Shown in pieces: positions 46,940 through 55,417 of a stretch of DNA of 64,000 bases. The position numbers and the translations under genes were made by a program. How positions within the stretch are numbered: position 1 is the stretch's first letter; every line of letters starts with the position of its first letter. The notes below the pieces were generated by a model. That model ran no database searches, was not told where the DNA came from, and was given only the letters and a program-made list of their open reading frames with translations. The stretch is from Planctomycetota bacterium (GTDB lineage: Bacteria; Planctomycetota; UBA1135; GCA-002686595), in the NCBI GenBank assembly GCA_012959785.1, contig DUCM01000006.1:248001-312000 (forward strand), written 5' to 3'.

Positions 46940-49600
46940 TTGAGCCTCCCCCGCCAGCACACACGACTCACGAGCCTTGCGCTCGCGCTAGCCTTCGCCG
47001 CCGCAGCCTGCAACTCCCAGGGTGTTAGCCCTGACGGTGCCCAAGATGCCCTCGAAGGCGAGACATCCATGAGCAACGCCACATGGACAGCCAACACAGC
47101 GGCCCCGGTGGCGCCTACCTCCCTGCCTACGCAGGACACAGATGCCTCGGTGGACGAACTGTTGCGCCAGGACGCCGCGCTCCTGGAACTCAAGGAGCAG
47201 CGACGCGCCTTCCTCGTCGAGCAGCACATGGCCAACGCCAAGTCGTTCCGCGACCAGTTGCGGCTCGAGGATGCCCAGGCCGAACTGCTCGCGGCCTTGA
47301 CGCTGGACTCGGACAACCTGTCAGTCAAGCGCAGCCTGGACGAGATCAACGCCCTGCTCGGCAACGACTACAGCGCCGAGGCGATCACTGTCTCCGACAT
47401 GCTCAGCCACGAGATGCAGCTGCGCAGCCAGGAGATGCGCGCCGAGGCCGGGGAACTCTTGCGCGACGGCAAGCTCTTGCTGGCCAAGGGCAACTACGCC
47501 GGCGCAATCGCCCAATTGACCATCGCCTCCCAGACCGTGCGCTTTGCCCCCTACTCCATCGACTGGGGCGGCATCGACTCCGAAATCGGCTCCCTTCTCG
47601 AGCGCGCCAAGGGCGACCGGTCGGGCGTGGAACAGGCCAGCCTGCTGTCCCATCAACGCCAAGCCTTCGAGGCCCTGCAAGCCCAGGAAGGCGCCGATGT
47701 CCAGCGCCGTCAGGCCGTGGTGGACAACATGCTCAGCCAGGCCATCGAAGCCTTTGAGAAGACCCGCTACGAGGACGCCATTTACTACTCCGACCAGGTG
47801 CTGCGCAAGGATCCGCGCAACCAACGCGCCGAGGATCTGCGCGAGGCATCGTTCAAGGCCGGCCTCGACAAGACCCGCTCAGATTATGTCAAGAACAAAC
47901 GCGAGCAGTTCAAGCGCTGGCAGGAAGAGCTCGAGTCCTACAAGATTCCGTGGACCCCAACGATCACCCTACCCGACGCCGACAAGTGGGCCTCCACCAC
48001 GGCTCTGCGCGCCAAGCGCCGGGGTCTCGGCAATGACCAACTGATCTCCGTGGGCGAGCGCGACCTGTACCAGAAGCTGCGCAACACCCTGATCAAACTG
48101 CCACCGGTGGACGAAATCGAAAGCCTGCGGGAAGTGATCGCCCTGATCCGCATCATGACCGGCTTGCCCTTGGTGGTAGACCCGGCTGCGGAGAACGCCG
48201 TCATCGACGAGGGCATCGTCTTCAGCTTCTCCTTCGAGAACGATCTGACTGTGACCCAGGCCCTGAACCTGATCACGGAATTTTCTGGCGAGGAGGTCAC
48301 CTGGACCGTGCGCCACGATGCCGTGCTCGTCACCACCCGGGAAAAGGCTCGCGGCAAACGCATCCCCGTGCACCACGATGTGCAGGACCTGGTTTTCGGC
48401 CTGACCGACTTCATGGGCCCGCGCATCGACCGCATCCGGCTCCTCGATGAGCTCGAGGACGATGACGGCGGCGGCCCCTTCGGCGGCATCGGCGAGAGTC
48501 CACAGCTGATCAACCCTGACGACCTGGCAACATTGATCCAAGAGAATGTCGAGCCGCGCACATGGGACGACGGCGCCACGATCGAAAGCTACGAAGGGCA
48601 CATCGTCATCGTGCAGACCCCCGATGTGCAGGCCAAGGTGCGCGAGTTCCTTGAGGACCTGCGCAACTTCAGCTCATCCCTGGTGACCATTGAGACCAAG
48701 TTCATGACCGTGGGCGACAACTGGATCCAGGAGATCGGTGTCGACTTCCGCGGCCTGGATGAGAACCCCCTGACCGATGTCACCAACGGCCTTGAGGACA
48801 ATGCCTCGCGCGGCCTGGACAACGGCGGCACGGGTGCCAACGGTTCCAACGCTGCGGGTGCGCCCTCCTCGGGCTTCTTCTACGATGACGGCCAGGACGG
48901 AGACTTCCGCGGCCGCACCGAGAATTTTTTCGGCTCGGCCCTGGGTTCGACCCTGAGCACCATCGGTGGCGCGACCTTCCAGTACACCCTGCTCAATGAC
49001 CTCGAGTTGTCGATGATTCTGCGCGCGGTGGAGAAGAGTTCTACCTTCGAGTTGATCAACGACCAGGTCCTGGCGGTGCACAACACCCAACGGGCCTATG
49101 TCACGGTTATCCAGCAACGGGCCTACATCCAGGACTTCGATGTCGAGGTGGCCACCTTTCAGGCCGTTGCCGACCCCCAGGTCAATGTGCTCAACGAAGG
49201 CGTGGTCCTCGATGTGCGCCCCACGATCCACCACGACCGCCGCTATCTGACCCTCGAAGTGCAGCCCACGGTGGCCAAGGTCGTCAACATGCGCACCTAC
49301 AGCTCGACCCTGGGTGGCAACACCTCGCCGGTTGAGTTCGAGCTCCCCGAGCTTCAAGTCCAGAGCGTCTTCACCACGGCGGTGATCCCCGACGGCGGTT
49401 CGATCCTCCTGGGCGGGCTGACCAACACGCGCAATGTCGAGCGCCGCGCCGAAGTGCCGTGGCTCGCCAAGATCCCCCTGGTTGGCTTCTTCTTCAAGCA
49501 AGAAGGCTACAGCGACGAGAATGAGTCGCTGATGATCCTGATCAAGGCCAACATCTCCGATGTGCGCGAGGAAGTCCGCAAGCTGGAAGCTGCTTACTAG
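46940..49600 (+). CDS. Secretin 2: lipoprotein paralogue of secretin 1
   Basis: An 886-residue secretin, exactly as long as secretin 1. The start is a TTG at 46940 with AGGAA 7 nt before it; it gives a lipoprotein signal (LALALAFAAAAC). The order of domains is TPR/coiled-coil (ELLAALTLDSDNLSVKRSLD), STN-like (LREVIALIRIMTGLPLVVDP), N1-like ending WIQEIGVDFRG, then the secretin core (GVVLDVRPTI, YLTLEVQPTVAKV, PDGGSILLGGLTN, EVPWLAKIPLVGFFFKQEG). Parallels with secretin 1 include a 'DGQDGDFRGR' / 'EGEDGDIKGR' segment in an acidic, low-complexity loop. It follows the TPR-ExbB-ExbD-ExbD genes and ends at a strong terminator. Confidence 0.88.
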   Translation: MSLPRQHTRLTSLALALAFAAAACNSQGVSPDGAQDALEGETSMSNATWTANTAAPVAPTSLPTQDTDASVDELLRQDAALLELKEQRRAFLVEQHMANAKSFRDQLRLEDAQAELLAALTLDSDNLSVKRSLDEINALLGNDYSAEAITVSDMLSHEMQLRSQEMRAEAGELLRDGKLLLAKGNYAGAIAQLTIASQTVRFAPYSIDWGGIDSEIGSLLERAKGDRSGVEQASLLSHQRQAFEALQAQEGADVQRRQAVVDNMLSQAIEAFEKTRYEDAIYYSDQVLRKDPRNQRAEDLREASFKAGLDKTRSDYVKNKREQFKRWQEELESYKIPWTPTITLPDADKWASTTALRAKRRGLGNDQLISVGERDLYQKLRNTLIKLPPVDEIESLREVIALIRIMTGLPLVVDPAAENAVIDEGIVFSFSFENDLTVTQALNLITEFSGEEVTWTVRHDAVLVTTREKARGKRIPVHHDVQDLVFGLTDFMGPRIDRIRLLDELEDDDGGGPFGGIGESPQLINPDDLATLIQENVEPRTWDDGATIESYEGHIVIVQTPDVQAKVREFLEDLRNFSSSLVTIETKFMTVGDNWIQEIGVDFRGLDENPLTDVTNGLEDNASRGLDNGGTGANGSNAAGAPSSGFFYDDGQDGDFRGRTENFFGSALGSTLSTIGGATFQYTLLNDLELSMILRAVEKSSTFELINDQVLAVHNTQRAYVTVIQQRAYIQDFDVEVATFQAVADPQVNVLNEGVVLDVRPTIHHDRRYLTLEVQPTVAKVVNMRTYSSTLGGNTSPVEFELPELQVQSVFTTAVIPDGGSILLGGLTNTRNVERRAEVPWLAKIPLVGFFFKQEGYSDENESLMILIKANISDVREEVRKLEAAY

Positions 49601-49626
49601 CCCGGCCCGATAACGGAAACAAATCA

Positions 49627-49668
49627 AGCCCGCGGGGGCGGCCTTTCGGTCGCTCCCGCGGGCTTTTC
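49627..49668 (+). terminator. Intrinsic terminator after secretin 2
   Basis: AGCCCGCGGGGGCG pairs with CGCTCCCGCGGGCT (one mismatch), loop about 10 nt, then TTTT. It is 25 nt after the stop codon. Confidence 0.9.
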
Positions 49669-49828
49669 CTTGGAGTTCCATCCGGCGCAAGCCTCGCAGG
49701 ATTCCCGGCGCCAGAGGAGCAGCCCGGCGCGCAGCCCCGCCGGGAGCTTCCGAGGCCACAATTCCGTGGATTCTCTCCCCCACCTCCGTATCCTCAGAAC
49801 CTTGCCGGGACCCCCTGGAGGCTCTGCT

Positions 49829-50551
49829 TTGGCACTTCTGGACGCCGTACTCTTCGACATCGACGACACGCTCTACCCCACGAGCGAGTTTGCGCGCAGT
49901 GCGCGGCGTAACGCCGTACGAGCCATGATCGATGCTGGCCTGGACCTGCCCGAGAGCGTGGTCTGGGACGAACTCGAAGAAGTCATCGCCGAGTTCACTT
50001 CGAACTACTCGCACCACTTCGATCATCTGCTCAAGCGCTTGCGCCGACCGCATTTCGAGAACCTCAACCACACTCTGGTGGTGGCGGCCGGGGTGGCGGC
50101 CTACCACGACACGAAGTTCCGCGAGATGGCGCCCTTCGAGGATGTGCTGCCGCTCCTCAGCGACTTGAAGGCCACGGGGATCACCGTGGGCATCATCACC
50201 CGTGGCTGGACCGTCAAGCAGACCGAGAAGCTCCAGCGCCTGGGACTGGTGCCCTACCTGACGCCCCAGGCGATCTTCATCTCCGAACAGGTGGGCATCT
50301 CCAAGCCCAACCCCAAGCTCTACTCGGTGGCCCTCTCCGAGCTGACCCTGGCTCCCGGGCGAACCATGTATGTGGGCGACAGCCCGCTGCAAGACATCGC
50401 GCCGCCACGCAGCTTGGGCATGGTGGCCACCTGGAGTTCACGGGCGGCGCGCCAGAGCTTGGCGCAGGCCGGAATCGAGGCCGACCATTCAATCGCCAAC
50501 TTCGACGAGCTGCGGGTACTCTTGGCGGACACCTACGGCCTCGACCTCTGA
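49829..50551 (+). CDS. HAD-superfamily hydrolase
   Basis: A 240-residue phosphatase-like protein of the haloacid dehalogenase superfamily. Motif I is LFDIDDTLY (two catalytic Asp), motif II the IITRGW segment, motif III the Lys in GISKPNPKLY and motif IV the acidic MYVGDSPLQDI. The alpha-helical cap between motifs I and II (about residues 20-95) is of the C1 type. The substrate is not evident. The start is a TTG at 49829 with GGAGG 7 nt before it. Its stop is one base from the convergent stop of oppF. Confidence 0.88.
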   Translation: MALLDAVLFDIDDTLYPTSEFARSARRNAVRAMIDAGLDLPESVVWDELEEVIAEFTSNYSHHFDHLLKRLRRPHFENLNHTLVVAAGVAAYHDTKFREMAPFEDVLPLLSDLKATGITVGIITRGWTVKQTEKLQRLGLVPYLTPQAIFISEQVGISKPNPKLYSVALSELTLAPGRTMYVGDSPLQDIAPPRSLGMVATWSSRAARQSLAQAGIEADHSIANFDELRVLLADTYGLDL

Positions 50552-50552
50552 G

Positions 50553-51551
50553 TCAATCGAAGAGGTGGCAGGCTACCCTGTGGGTCTCGCTGGCGGAGCG
50601 GTGCTCGGGGTAGGACTGCGTGCAGCGGGCTTCGCTAACCGGACAGCGCGGCGCAAAATGGCAGCCCGCGGGCGGGTTCATGGGTGAGGGCACATCGCCA
50701 CTGAGAGGCACACGACAGCTCTTGGCCCCCGGGTCGGCGTGGGGCACGGCCGAGAGCAGGGCCTGGGTGTAGGGGTGCTGGGGGTTCTCGAAGATCTCGG
50801 CCGTGGTGCCGATCTCGACGATGCGACCGAGGTACATGACCGCAATGCGATCCGACAGGTAGCGCACCACGGAGAGATCGTGAGCGATGAACAGGTAACC
50901 AAGCTTGAACTCTTCCTGCAGGTCCTTCAGGAGATTGAGCACCTGGGCCTGGATCGAGACATCGAGGGCGCTCACAGCCTCGTCGCAGACCACCAGTCGC
51001 GGCCCCAGGGCCAGGGCCCGGGCGATGCCCACGCGCTGGCGCTGGCCGCCGGAGAATTCGTGGGGAAAGCGGTTGCGTGAATCCGCGTGCAGGCCCACCC
51101 GCACCAGGAGATCGGCCACGGTGTCGGCGACATCGTGCTTGGTGCAGATCTTGTGTACGAGGAGCGCCTCGCCAACGATGTTGCCCACGGTCATGCGCGG
51201 GTTCAGGCTCGAGTAGGGATCCTGAAAGATGATCTGCAAGTCCCGCCGCACCCGACGCATCTCGGCACGAGGGAGGGAAAAGAGGTCCAGGGCCGGGCCT
51301 TTCTCGGGGCTGTAGCGCACGCTGCCGGCGGTGGGCTCGAGCAGCCTGAGCAGGGTACGGCCACAGGTGGTCTTGCCGCAACCCGACTCCCCCACCAGGC
51401 TCAAGGTCTCCTGGGGCTGAATGACAAACGAGACGCCGTCGACAGCCTTCACATCGGCCACATGCCGTGCGAGCACTCCGCGTTTGACCGGGAAGTACTT
51501 CTTGAGCCCAGAAACCTCGATCAGGGGAGTGCCGGCAGCGGGTGTGTTCAT
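50553..51551 (-). CDS. oppF: Oligopeptide ABC transporter ATPase OppF-type (operon 1)
   Basis: A 332-residue peptide-transporter ATPase. It has Walker [14 protein letters not shown], signature [17 protein letters not shown], Walker [15 protein letters not shown] (Ala where Pro is usual in DEPVS) and the C-terminal oligopeptide/dipeptide domain with the Cys cluster ([14 protein letters not shown]) that binds an iron-sulfur cluster in this family. The ATG at 51551 is chosen by homology. It is 7 nt after oppD. Confidence 0.94.
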   Translation of the reverse strand: MNTPAAGTPLIEVSGLKKYFPVKRGVLARHVADVKAVDGVSFVIQPQETLSLVGESGCGKTTCGRTLLRLLEPTAGSVRYSPEKGPALDLFSLPRAEMRRVRRDLQIIFQDPYSSLNPRMTVGNIVGEALLVHKICTKHDVADTVADLLVRVGLHADSRNRFPHEFSGGQRQRVGIARALALGPRLVVCDEAVSALDVSIQAQVLNLLKDLQEEFKLGYLFIAHDLSVVRYLSDRIAVMYLGRIVEIGTTAEIFENPQHPYTQALLSAVPHADPGAKSCRVPLSGDVPSPMNPPAGCHFAPRCPVSEARCTQSYPEHRSASETHRVACHLFD

Positions 51552-51558
51552 GAACGAT

Positions 51559-52575
51559 TCAGGCTCGAAGGCTGTCGGTCTCATCGATGAAATGACAGGC
51601 CACGGTGTGCCCTCCATCGCTGGACACGGGTTCGAGGAGCGGCTCCTCGGCGCTGCAACGCTCCTGGGCCAGGGAGCAGCGGGTGCGGAAGCGGCAGCCT
51701 CCGGGGAAGTGGAAGGCGCTGGGCACGATGCCCTCGATTGTGGCGAGAGGTTGGTCGCGGGGCGCGAGATCCGGCAAGGAGCGGAAGAGCCCGATGGTGT
51801 AGGGGTGGCGCGGTGCGCGGTAGAGCTGCATGACATCGGCGTACTCCACCACCTTGCCGGCGTACATGACCGCCACATGGTGGGCATTCTCGGCGATCAC
51901 CGCCAAGTCGTGGGTGATCAAGAGCACACTCATGCCCTCGCTCTCCTGGAGGCTCCGTATCAGGTCCAGGACCTGGGCCTGGATGGTGACATCGAGGGCT
52001 GTAGTGGGCTCGTCGGCGATCAAGAGGCCGGGTTTACAAGCCATGGCCATGGCAATCATGACCCGCTGGCGCATGCCTCCGGAGAGTTGGTGGGGATACT
52101 CGTCCACGCGCTTTTCCGGCGCGGGAATGCCCACCTTGTCGAGCATCACCACGGCGTGCTCGCGGGCCTGCTCGCGGTTGAGCCCCTGGTGCAACGAGAC
52201 CGTCTCGCCGATCTGGTTGCCCACGGTGAAGACCGGGTTGAGCGCTGTCATGGGTTCCTGAAAGATCATGGAGATCTCATTGCCACGCAACTCGCGCAGA
52301 CGGTTTTCGCTAACTTGCAGGAGATCCTCGCCGCGGTACAGAATCTCGCCACCAGCGTTAAAACCCGGCGGCTGGGGCACGAGCCCCATGATCGAAAGCG
52401 CGCTGACGCTCTTGCCGCAGCCCGACTCTCCCACGATGCCCAGGGTTTCTCCGGCGCGCACGCTGTAGCTCACGCCATCGACGGCCCGGGCAATGCCCTC
52501 GTCGCCACGAAAGTGGGTGCGCAGTCCCTTGATTTCTAGCAGCACCTCACCGTCGCGTTCTTTTTCTGCGCTCAT
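51559..52575 (-). CDS. oppD: Oligopeptide ABC transporter ATPase OppD-type (operon 1)
   Basis: A 338-residue ATPase with Walker [15 protein letters not shown]-loop [11 protein letters not shown], signature [15 protein letters not shown] and Walker [15 protein letters not shown]. The C-terminal [17 protein letters not shown] has the four-Cys pattern of OppD/DppD. Its ATG overlaps the oppC stop (ATGA). Confidence 0.95.
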   Translation of the reverse strand: MSAEKERDGEVLLEIKGLRTHFRGDEGIARAVDGVSYSVRAGETLGIVGESGCGKSVSALSIMGLVPQPPGFNAGGEILYRGEDLLQVSENRLRELRGNEISMIFQEPMTALNPVFTVGNQIGETVSLHQGLNREQAREHAVVMLDKVGIPAPEKRVDEYPHQLSGGMRQRVMIAMAMACKPGLLIADEPTTALDVTIQAQVLDLIRSLQESEGMSVLLITHDLAVIAENAHHVAVMYAGKVVEYADVMQLYRAPRHPYTIGLFRSLPDLAPRDQPLATIEGIVPSAFHFPGGCRFRTRCSLAQERCSAEEPLLEPVSSDGGHTVACHFIDETDSLRA

Positions 52576-54344
52576 TCTTCCGACTCCTTCTTCATCTTGG
52601 GATCGAGAGCGTCGCGGAAGGCGTCACCGATGAGGTTGTAGCAAAGAACCGTGACGAAGATGGCCAGTCCGGGAAAGATCTGAATCCACCAGTGCTCGGC
52701 CGAGCGCGACTCTACCACGAGAGAACCCCAAGAAGGCACCGGGTGTTGGATGCCAAAGCCCAGGAACGAGAGAGCCGACTCGGTCAGGATGCCCGCCGCC
52801 ACGGCGAAGGCTCCCGAGACCAGGATGGGCCCCATGGCGTTGGGCAAGATGTGGCGGAAGATCGTGCGCCAGGGCGAGAAGCCCATGGCCCTTGCTGCCA
52901 CCACGAACTCCTGGTCGCGCAGTTTGAGAAACTCGCCCCGCGCCAGGCGCGCCACACCGGTCCAGCGCACCAGAGCGATCACCACCACGATGGCGATGAT
53001 CGGCGGCACGCTGTCGGGATCGGTGAACGCCACTACCATCAGGATCAGGAAAAAAGCCGGAAAGCAGAGCACGATCTCGATCACGCGCGAGATCACAAGG
53101 TCCACGGCGCCCCCCCCATAGCCGGCGATGGCGCCCACGACGGTGCCGATCAGGACCAAGAGAAAGGCCGAGACAAGTCCCACCGAGAGACTCACGCGCC
53201 CTCCCCACAAGAGCCGCACGAGCATGTCGCGCCCGATGGAGTCGGTGCCGAGCAGGTGGCGACTAGGAGCATTTCGCGCGGCTTCTGAGAAGCGCACGCG
53301 CACCGGAACCGCCGGTGGCATGTAGCCGGTGATCGGATCGGGCTGGGGCATCCGCGCACCGTGTTCGTAGTAACCGTCCTCGTCGATCATGGCGGCTTCC
53401 ACCCAGGTCGGCGGGCGGAAGTCCTCGGAGTTGTTGCTCTCGGCGAAGCCCTGGGAAAGCAGCGGGAATACCACCCGCGTGGCCACGATCTCGCCATCGG
53501 TGAGGGCATCCTTGTAGGGCGCCGTGGCGAAGGTCATCTCGCCGCCGATGGTGGCGCCCCAGAGCAGCGCCGCCCCCACGGAAATTGTCAACACGCAGGC
53601 CAGCTTGGGCTTGCGCGCGCTGCGGATGCGCCCACGATCCATGCCCAGAATGCGATTTGTCAGGCGGTTCCAGAGCGGCCACGAGAGCAAGAGTCCCCAC
53701 AGCACCATGAAAAACATCTCGCCCCGGCCGATGGATTCAAGCAGGGGATAGCTGGTGCGGCCGCCTTGGAGTTGCAGACCGCCCTCCTCGGGGTGCGCGG
53801 GATCCCCGGCAGCGTAGTCCGCCCGCACGGCCTTGACCTGGGCCTTGAACTTGCTCGCCAGCTCCTTGGCGCTCTCTGTGTCTCCGGCGAGCCCGAGGCG
53901 AGCCAGCTCCTCGGCCGCGCCAAGCACTTCATCCAGGGCCCCGTGCCTGTCCGGGGCGAGGTAGTTCTGCAAGGTCAAGACCTGGGTCTCGATGGCCAGG
54001 CGCTCCTGTTCGAGGGCCTGGGCATAGCTGAAGTCCGAACTTCTTGCGCGCCCCTCGAGGTAGTCCTCGGCGCTGGTCTTCGCCACGCGCCCCAGCCCCA
54101 GGGCCGCAGGCAGGAGTGTGCGGTGGGCCTTGTTGTATTCCCCGTAGTTGGCCGCCTCGAGCACCAAGGGACGGTCATTGGCGATGAGTGGCGCAAAGAT
54201 CGCGCTGGCATAAATCAGGGCCAAGACCACCACAGCTGCACGGAACAACCGCCGCCGTCCGAGCTGCTCGAAGACGATGTCCCAGTAGTCCTTGGAGTAA
54301 GCCGACGGCCCTGCGGGATCCTTGATCTTTGGCACCTCACTCAT
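52572..54344 (-). CDS. oppC: Peptide ABC transporter permease OppC-type with large insertion (operon 1)
   Basis: A 590-residue permease; OppC is usually about 300. The C-terminal 230 residues are a normal binding-protein-dependent permease ([20 protein letters not shown], the EAA-like loop [19 protein letters not shown] segment, [16 protein letters not shown]). In front, after TM1 (residues about 37-55), is an extra 300 residues: a charged coiled-coil stretch (residues 75-190) and two more membrane segments (about 208-225 and 250-268). Then comes a Tyr/Pro-rich periplasmic part. The start overlaps oppB by 8 nt. Confidence 0.88.
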   Translation of the reverse strand: MSEVPKIKDPAGPSAYSKDYWDIVFEQLGRRRLFRAAVVVLALIYASAIFAPLIANDRPLVLEAANYGEYNKAHRTLLPAALGLGRVAKTSAEDYLEGRARSSDFSYAQALEQERLAIETQVLTLQNYLAPDRHGALDEVLGAAEELARLGLAGDTESAKELASKFKAQVKAVRADYAAGDPAHPEEGGLQLQGGRTSYPLLESIGRGEMFFMVLWGLLLSWPLWNRLTNRILGMDRGRIRSARKPKLACVLTISVGAALLWGATIGGEMTFATAPYKDALTDGEIVATRVVFPLLSQGFAESNNSEDFRPPTWVEAAMIDEDGYYEHGARMPQPDPITGYMPPAVPVRVRFSEAARNAPSRHLLGTDSIGRDMLVRLLWGGRVSLSVGLVSAFLLVLIGTVVGAIAGYGGGAVDLVISRVIEIVLCFPAFFLILMVVAFTDPDSVPPIIAIVVVIALVRWTGVARLARGEFLKLRDQEFVVAARAMGFSPWRTIFRHILPNAMGPILVSGAFAVAAGILTESALSFLGFGIQHPVPSWGSLVVESRSAEHWWIQIFPGLAIFVTVLCYNLIGDAFRDALDPKMKKESEE

Positions 54345-55398
54345 AGCTGATCCTCGGGTCCACGAGGGCGTAGGTGATGTCCGAAAGCAAAATGCCGATC
54401 AGCGTGGCGAAGGCCGAAAAGGTCGTGGTGGCCATGATGATGTTGTAGTCGCGCTGCACGAGCCCCTCGTAGGCGTAGCGCCCCATGCCGGGGATGTCGA
54501 AGACATACTCCACCACCACCGAGCCACCGATCAGGATCGGTAGCACCGAGGCGAATAGTGTCACCACCGGGATCAGCGAGTTGCGCAGGGCGTGCTTGAA
54601 GATCACCACCCGCTCGCTGAGCCCCTTGGCGCGCGCCGTGCGGATGTAATCCTGGCGGATGACATCCATCATACCCACGCGCATCTGGCGCGACAGGTAG
54701 GCGAAACTGCCGTAGGTGTAGACCATGACCGGCATAATCAAGTGCAGCCCGCGATCCCAGAGGGCTTCGAGCCCACTCAAGTTCGCCGCGTCCTTGCTTT
54801 CGAGGCCCAGCACAGGCAACCAGCCGAGACCTGATTGCCCGAAGGCCAGGATCAACATCAAGCCGGCCCAGAAAGTGGGGATCGAAAACAACAGGAACAA
54901 CACCACGGTCACGGCGCCGTCGAGGACCGTGCCCTGGCGCGTGGCCGAGAAGATCCCCAGGGGGATCGAGAGCGCATAGGTGATGAGGATCGAGATGAAC
55001 GAGAGCAGCAAGGTCACCTTGAGCCTGCGCCCGAGTTCCTCGAGGATGGGCACATTGCTGCGTTGCAACTCAGTGCCGAGGTCCAGGGCCAACAGCCCGC
55101 TCCAGGGATCCTTGCCGCTGCCGCCGAAGAGTTCGTGGCCGTCGGGCTTGATGTTGAAGGGGCCGATGAATCCGAGGTATTGCACGAAGACATTGCGGTC
55201 CAGGCCGTTCTCCCGCTTGAAGGCCGCGATGCGACTGGCAAAGTCACTGCCTTCGGACATCTCCCCACCGCTGCCCACGCCCATCATGACCGTGGCGGGA
55301 TCTCCGGGCGCCAGTCGAATGGAGACGAAGACCAGGAGGGTGATGCCAAACAGCGTTGGAATCATCCACAGGAGCCGCCGAATGATGTAGTTGAGCAC
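54337..55398 (-). CDS. oppB: Peptide ABC transporter permease OppB-type (operon 1)
   Basis: A 353-residue permease with N-terminal MLNYIIRRLLWMIPTLFGIT, a periplasmic segment, five further membrane helices and the EAA-like ATPase contact IRTARAKGLSERVVIFKHAL. It ends PRISYE. It follows the binding protein gene by about 19 nt. Confidence 0.94.
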   Translation of the reverse strand: MLNYIIRRLLWMIPTLFGITLLVFVSIRLAPGDPATVMMGVGSGGEMSEGSDFASRIAAFKRENGLDRNVFVQYLGFIGPFNIKPDGHELFGGSGKDPWSGLLALDLGTELQRSNVPILEELGRRLKVTLLLSFISILITYALSIPLGIFSATRQGTVLDGAVTVVLFLLFSIPTFWAGLMLILAFGQSGLGWLPVLGLESKDAANLSGLEALWDRGLHLIMPVMVYTYGSFAYLSRQMRVGMMDVIRQDYIRTARAKGLSERVVIFKHALRNSLIPVVTLFASVLPILIGGSVVVEYVFDIPGMGRYAYEGLVQRDYNIIMATTTFSAFATLIGILLSDITYALVDPRISYE

Positions 55399-55417
55399 GA
55401 GAAGGCGTCTTTTTGAA

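Noticed and set aside
53660..53932. Small arginine/serine-rich frames inside opp and mutS2 genes
   Set aside because: Frame-shifted readings of GC-rich coding DNA, with Arg/Ser/Pro bias and no homology.
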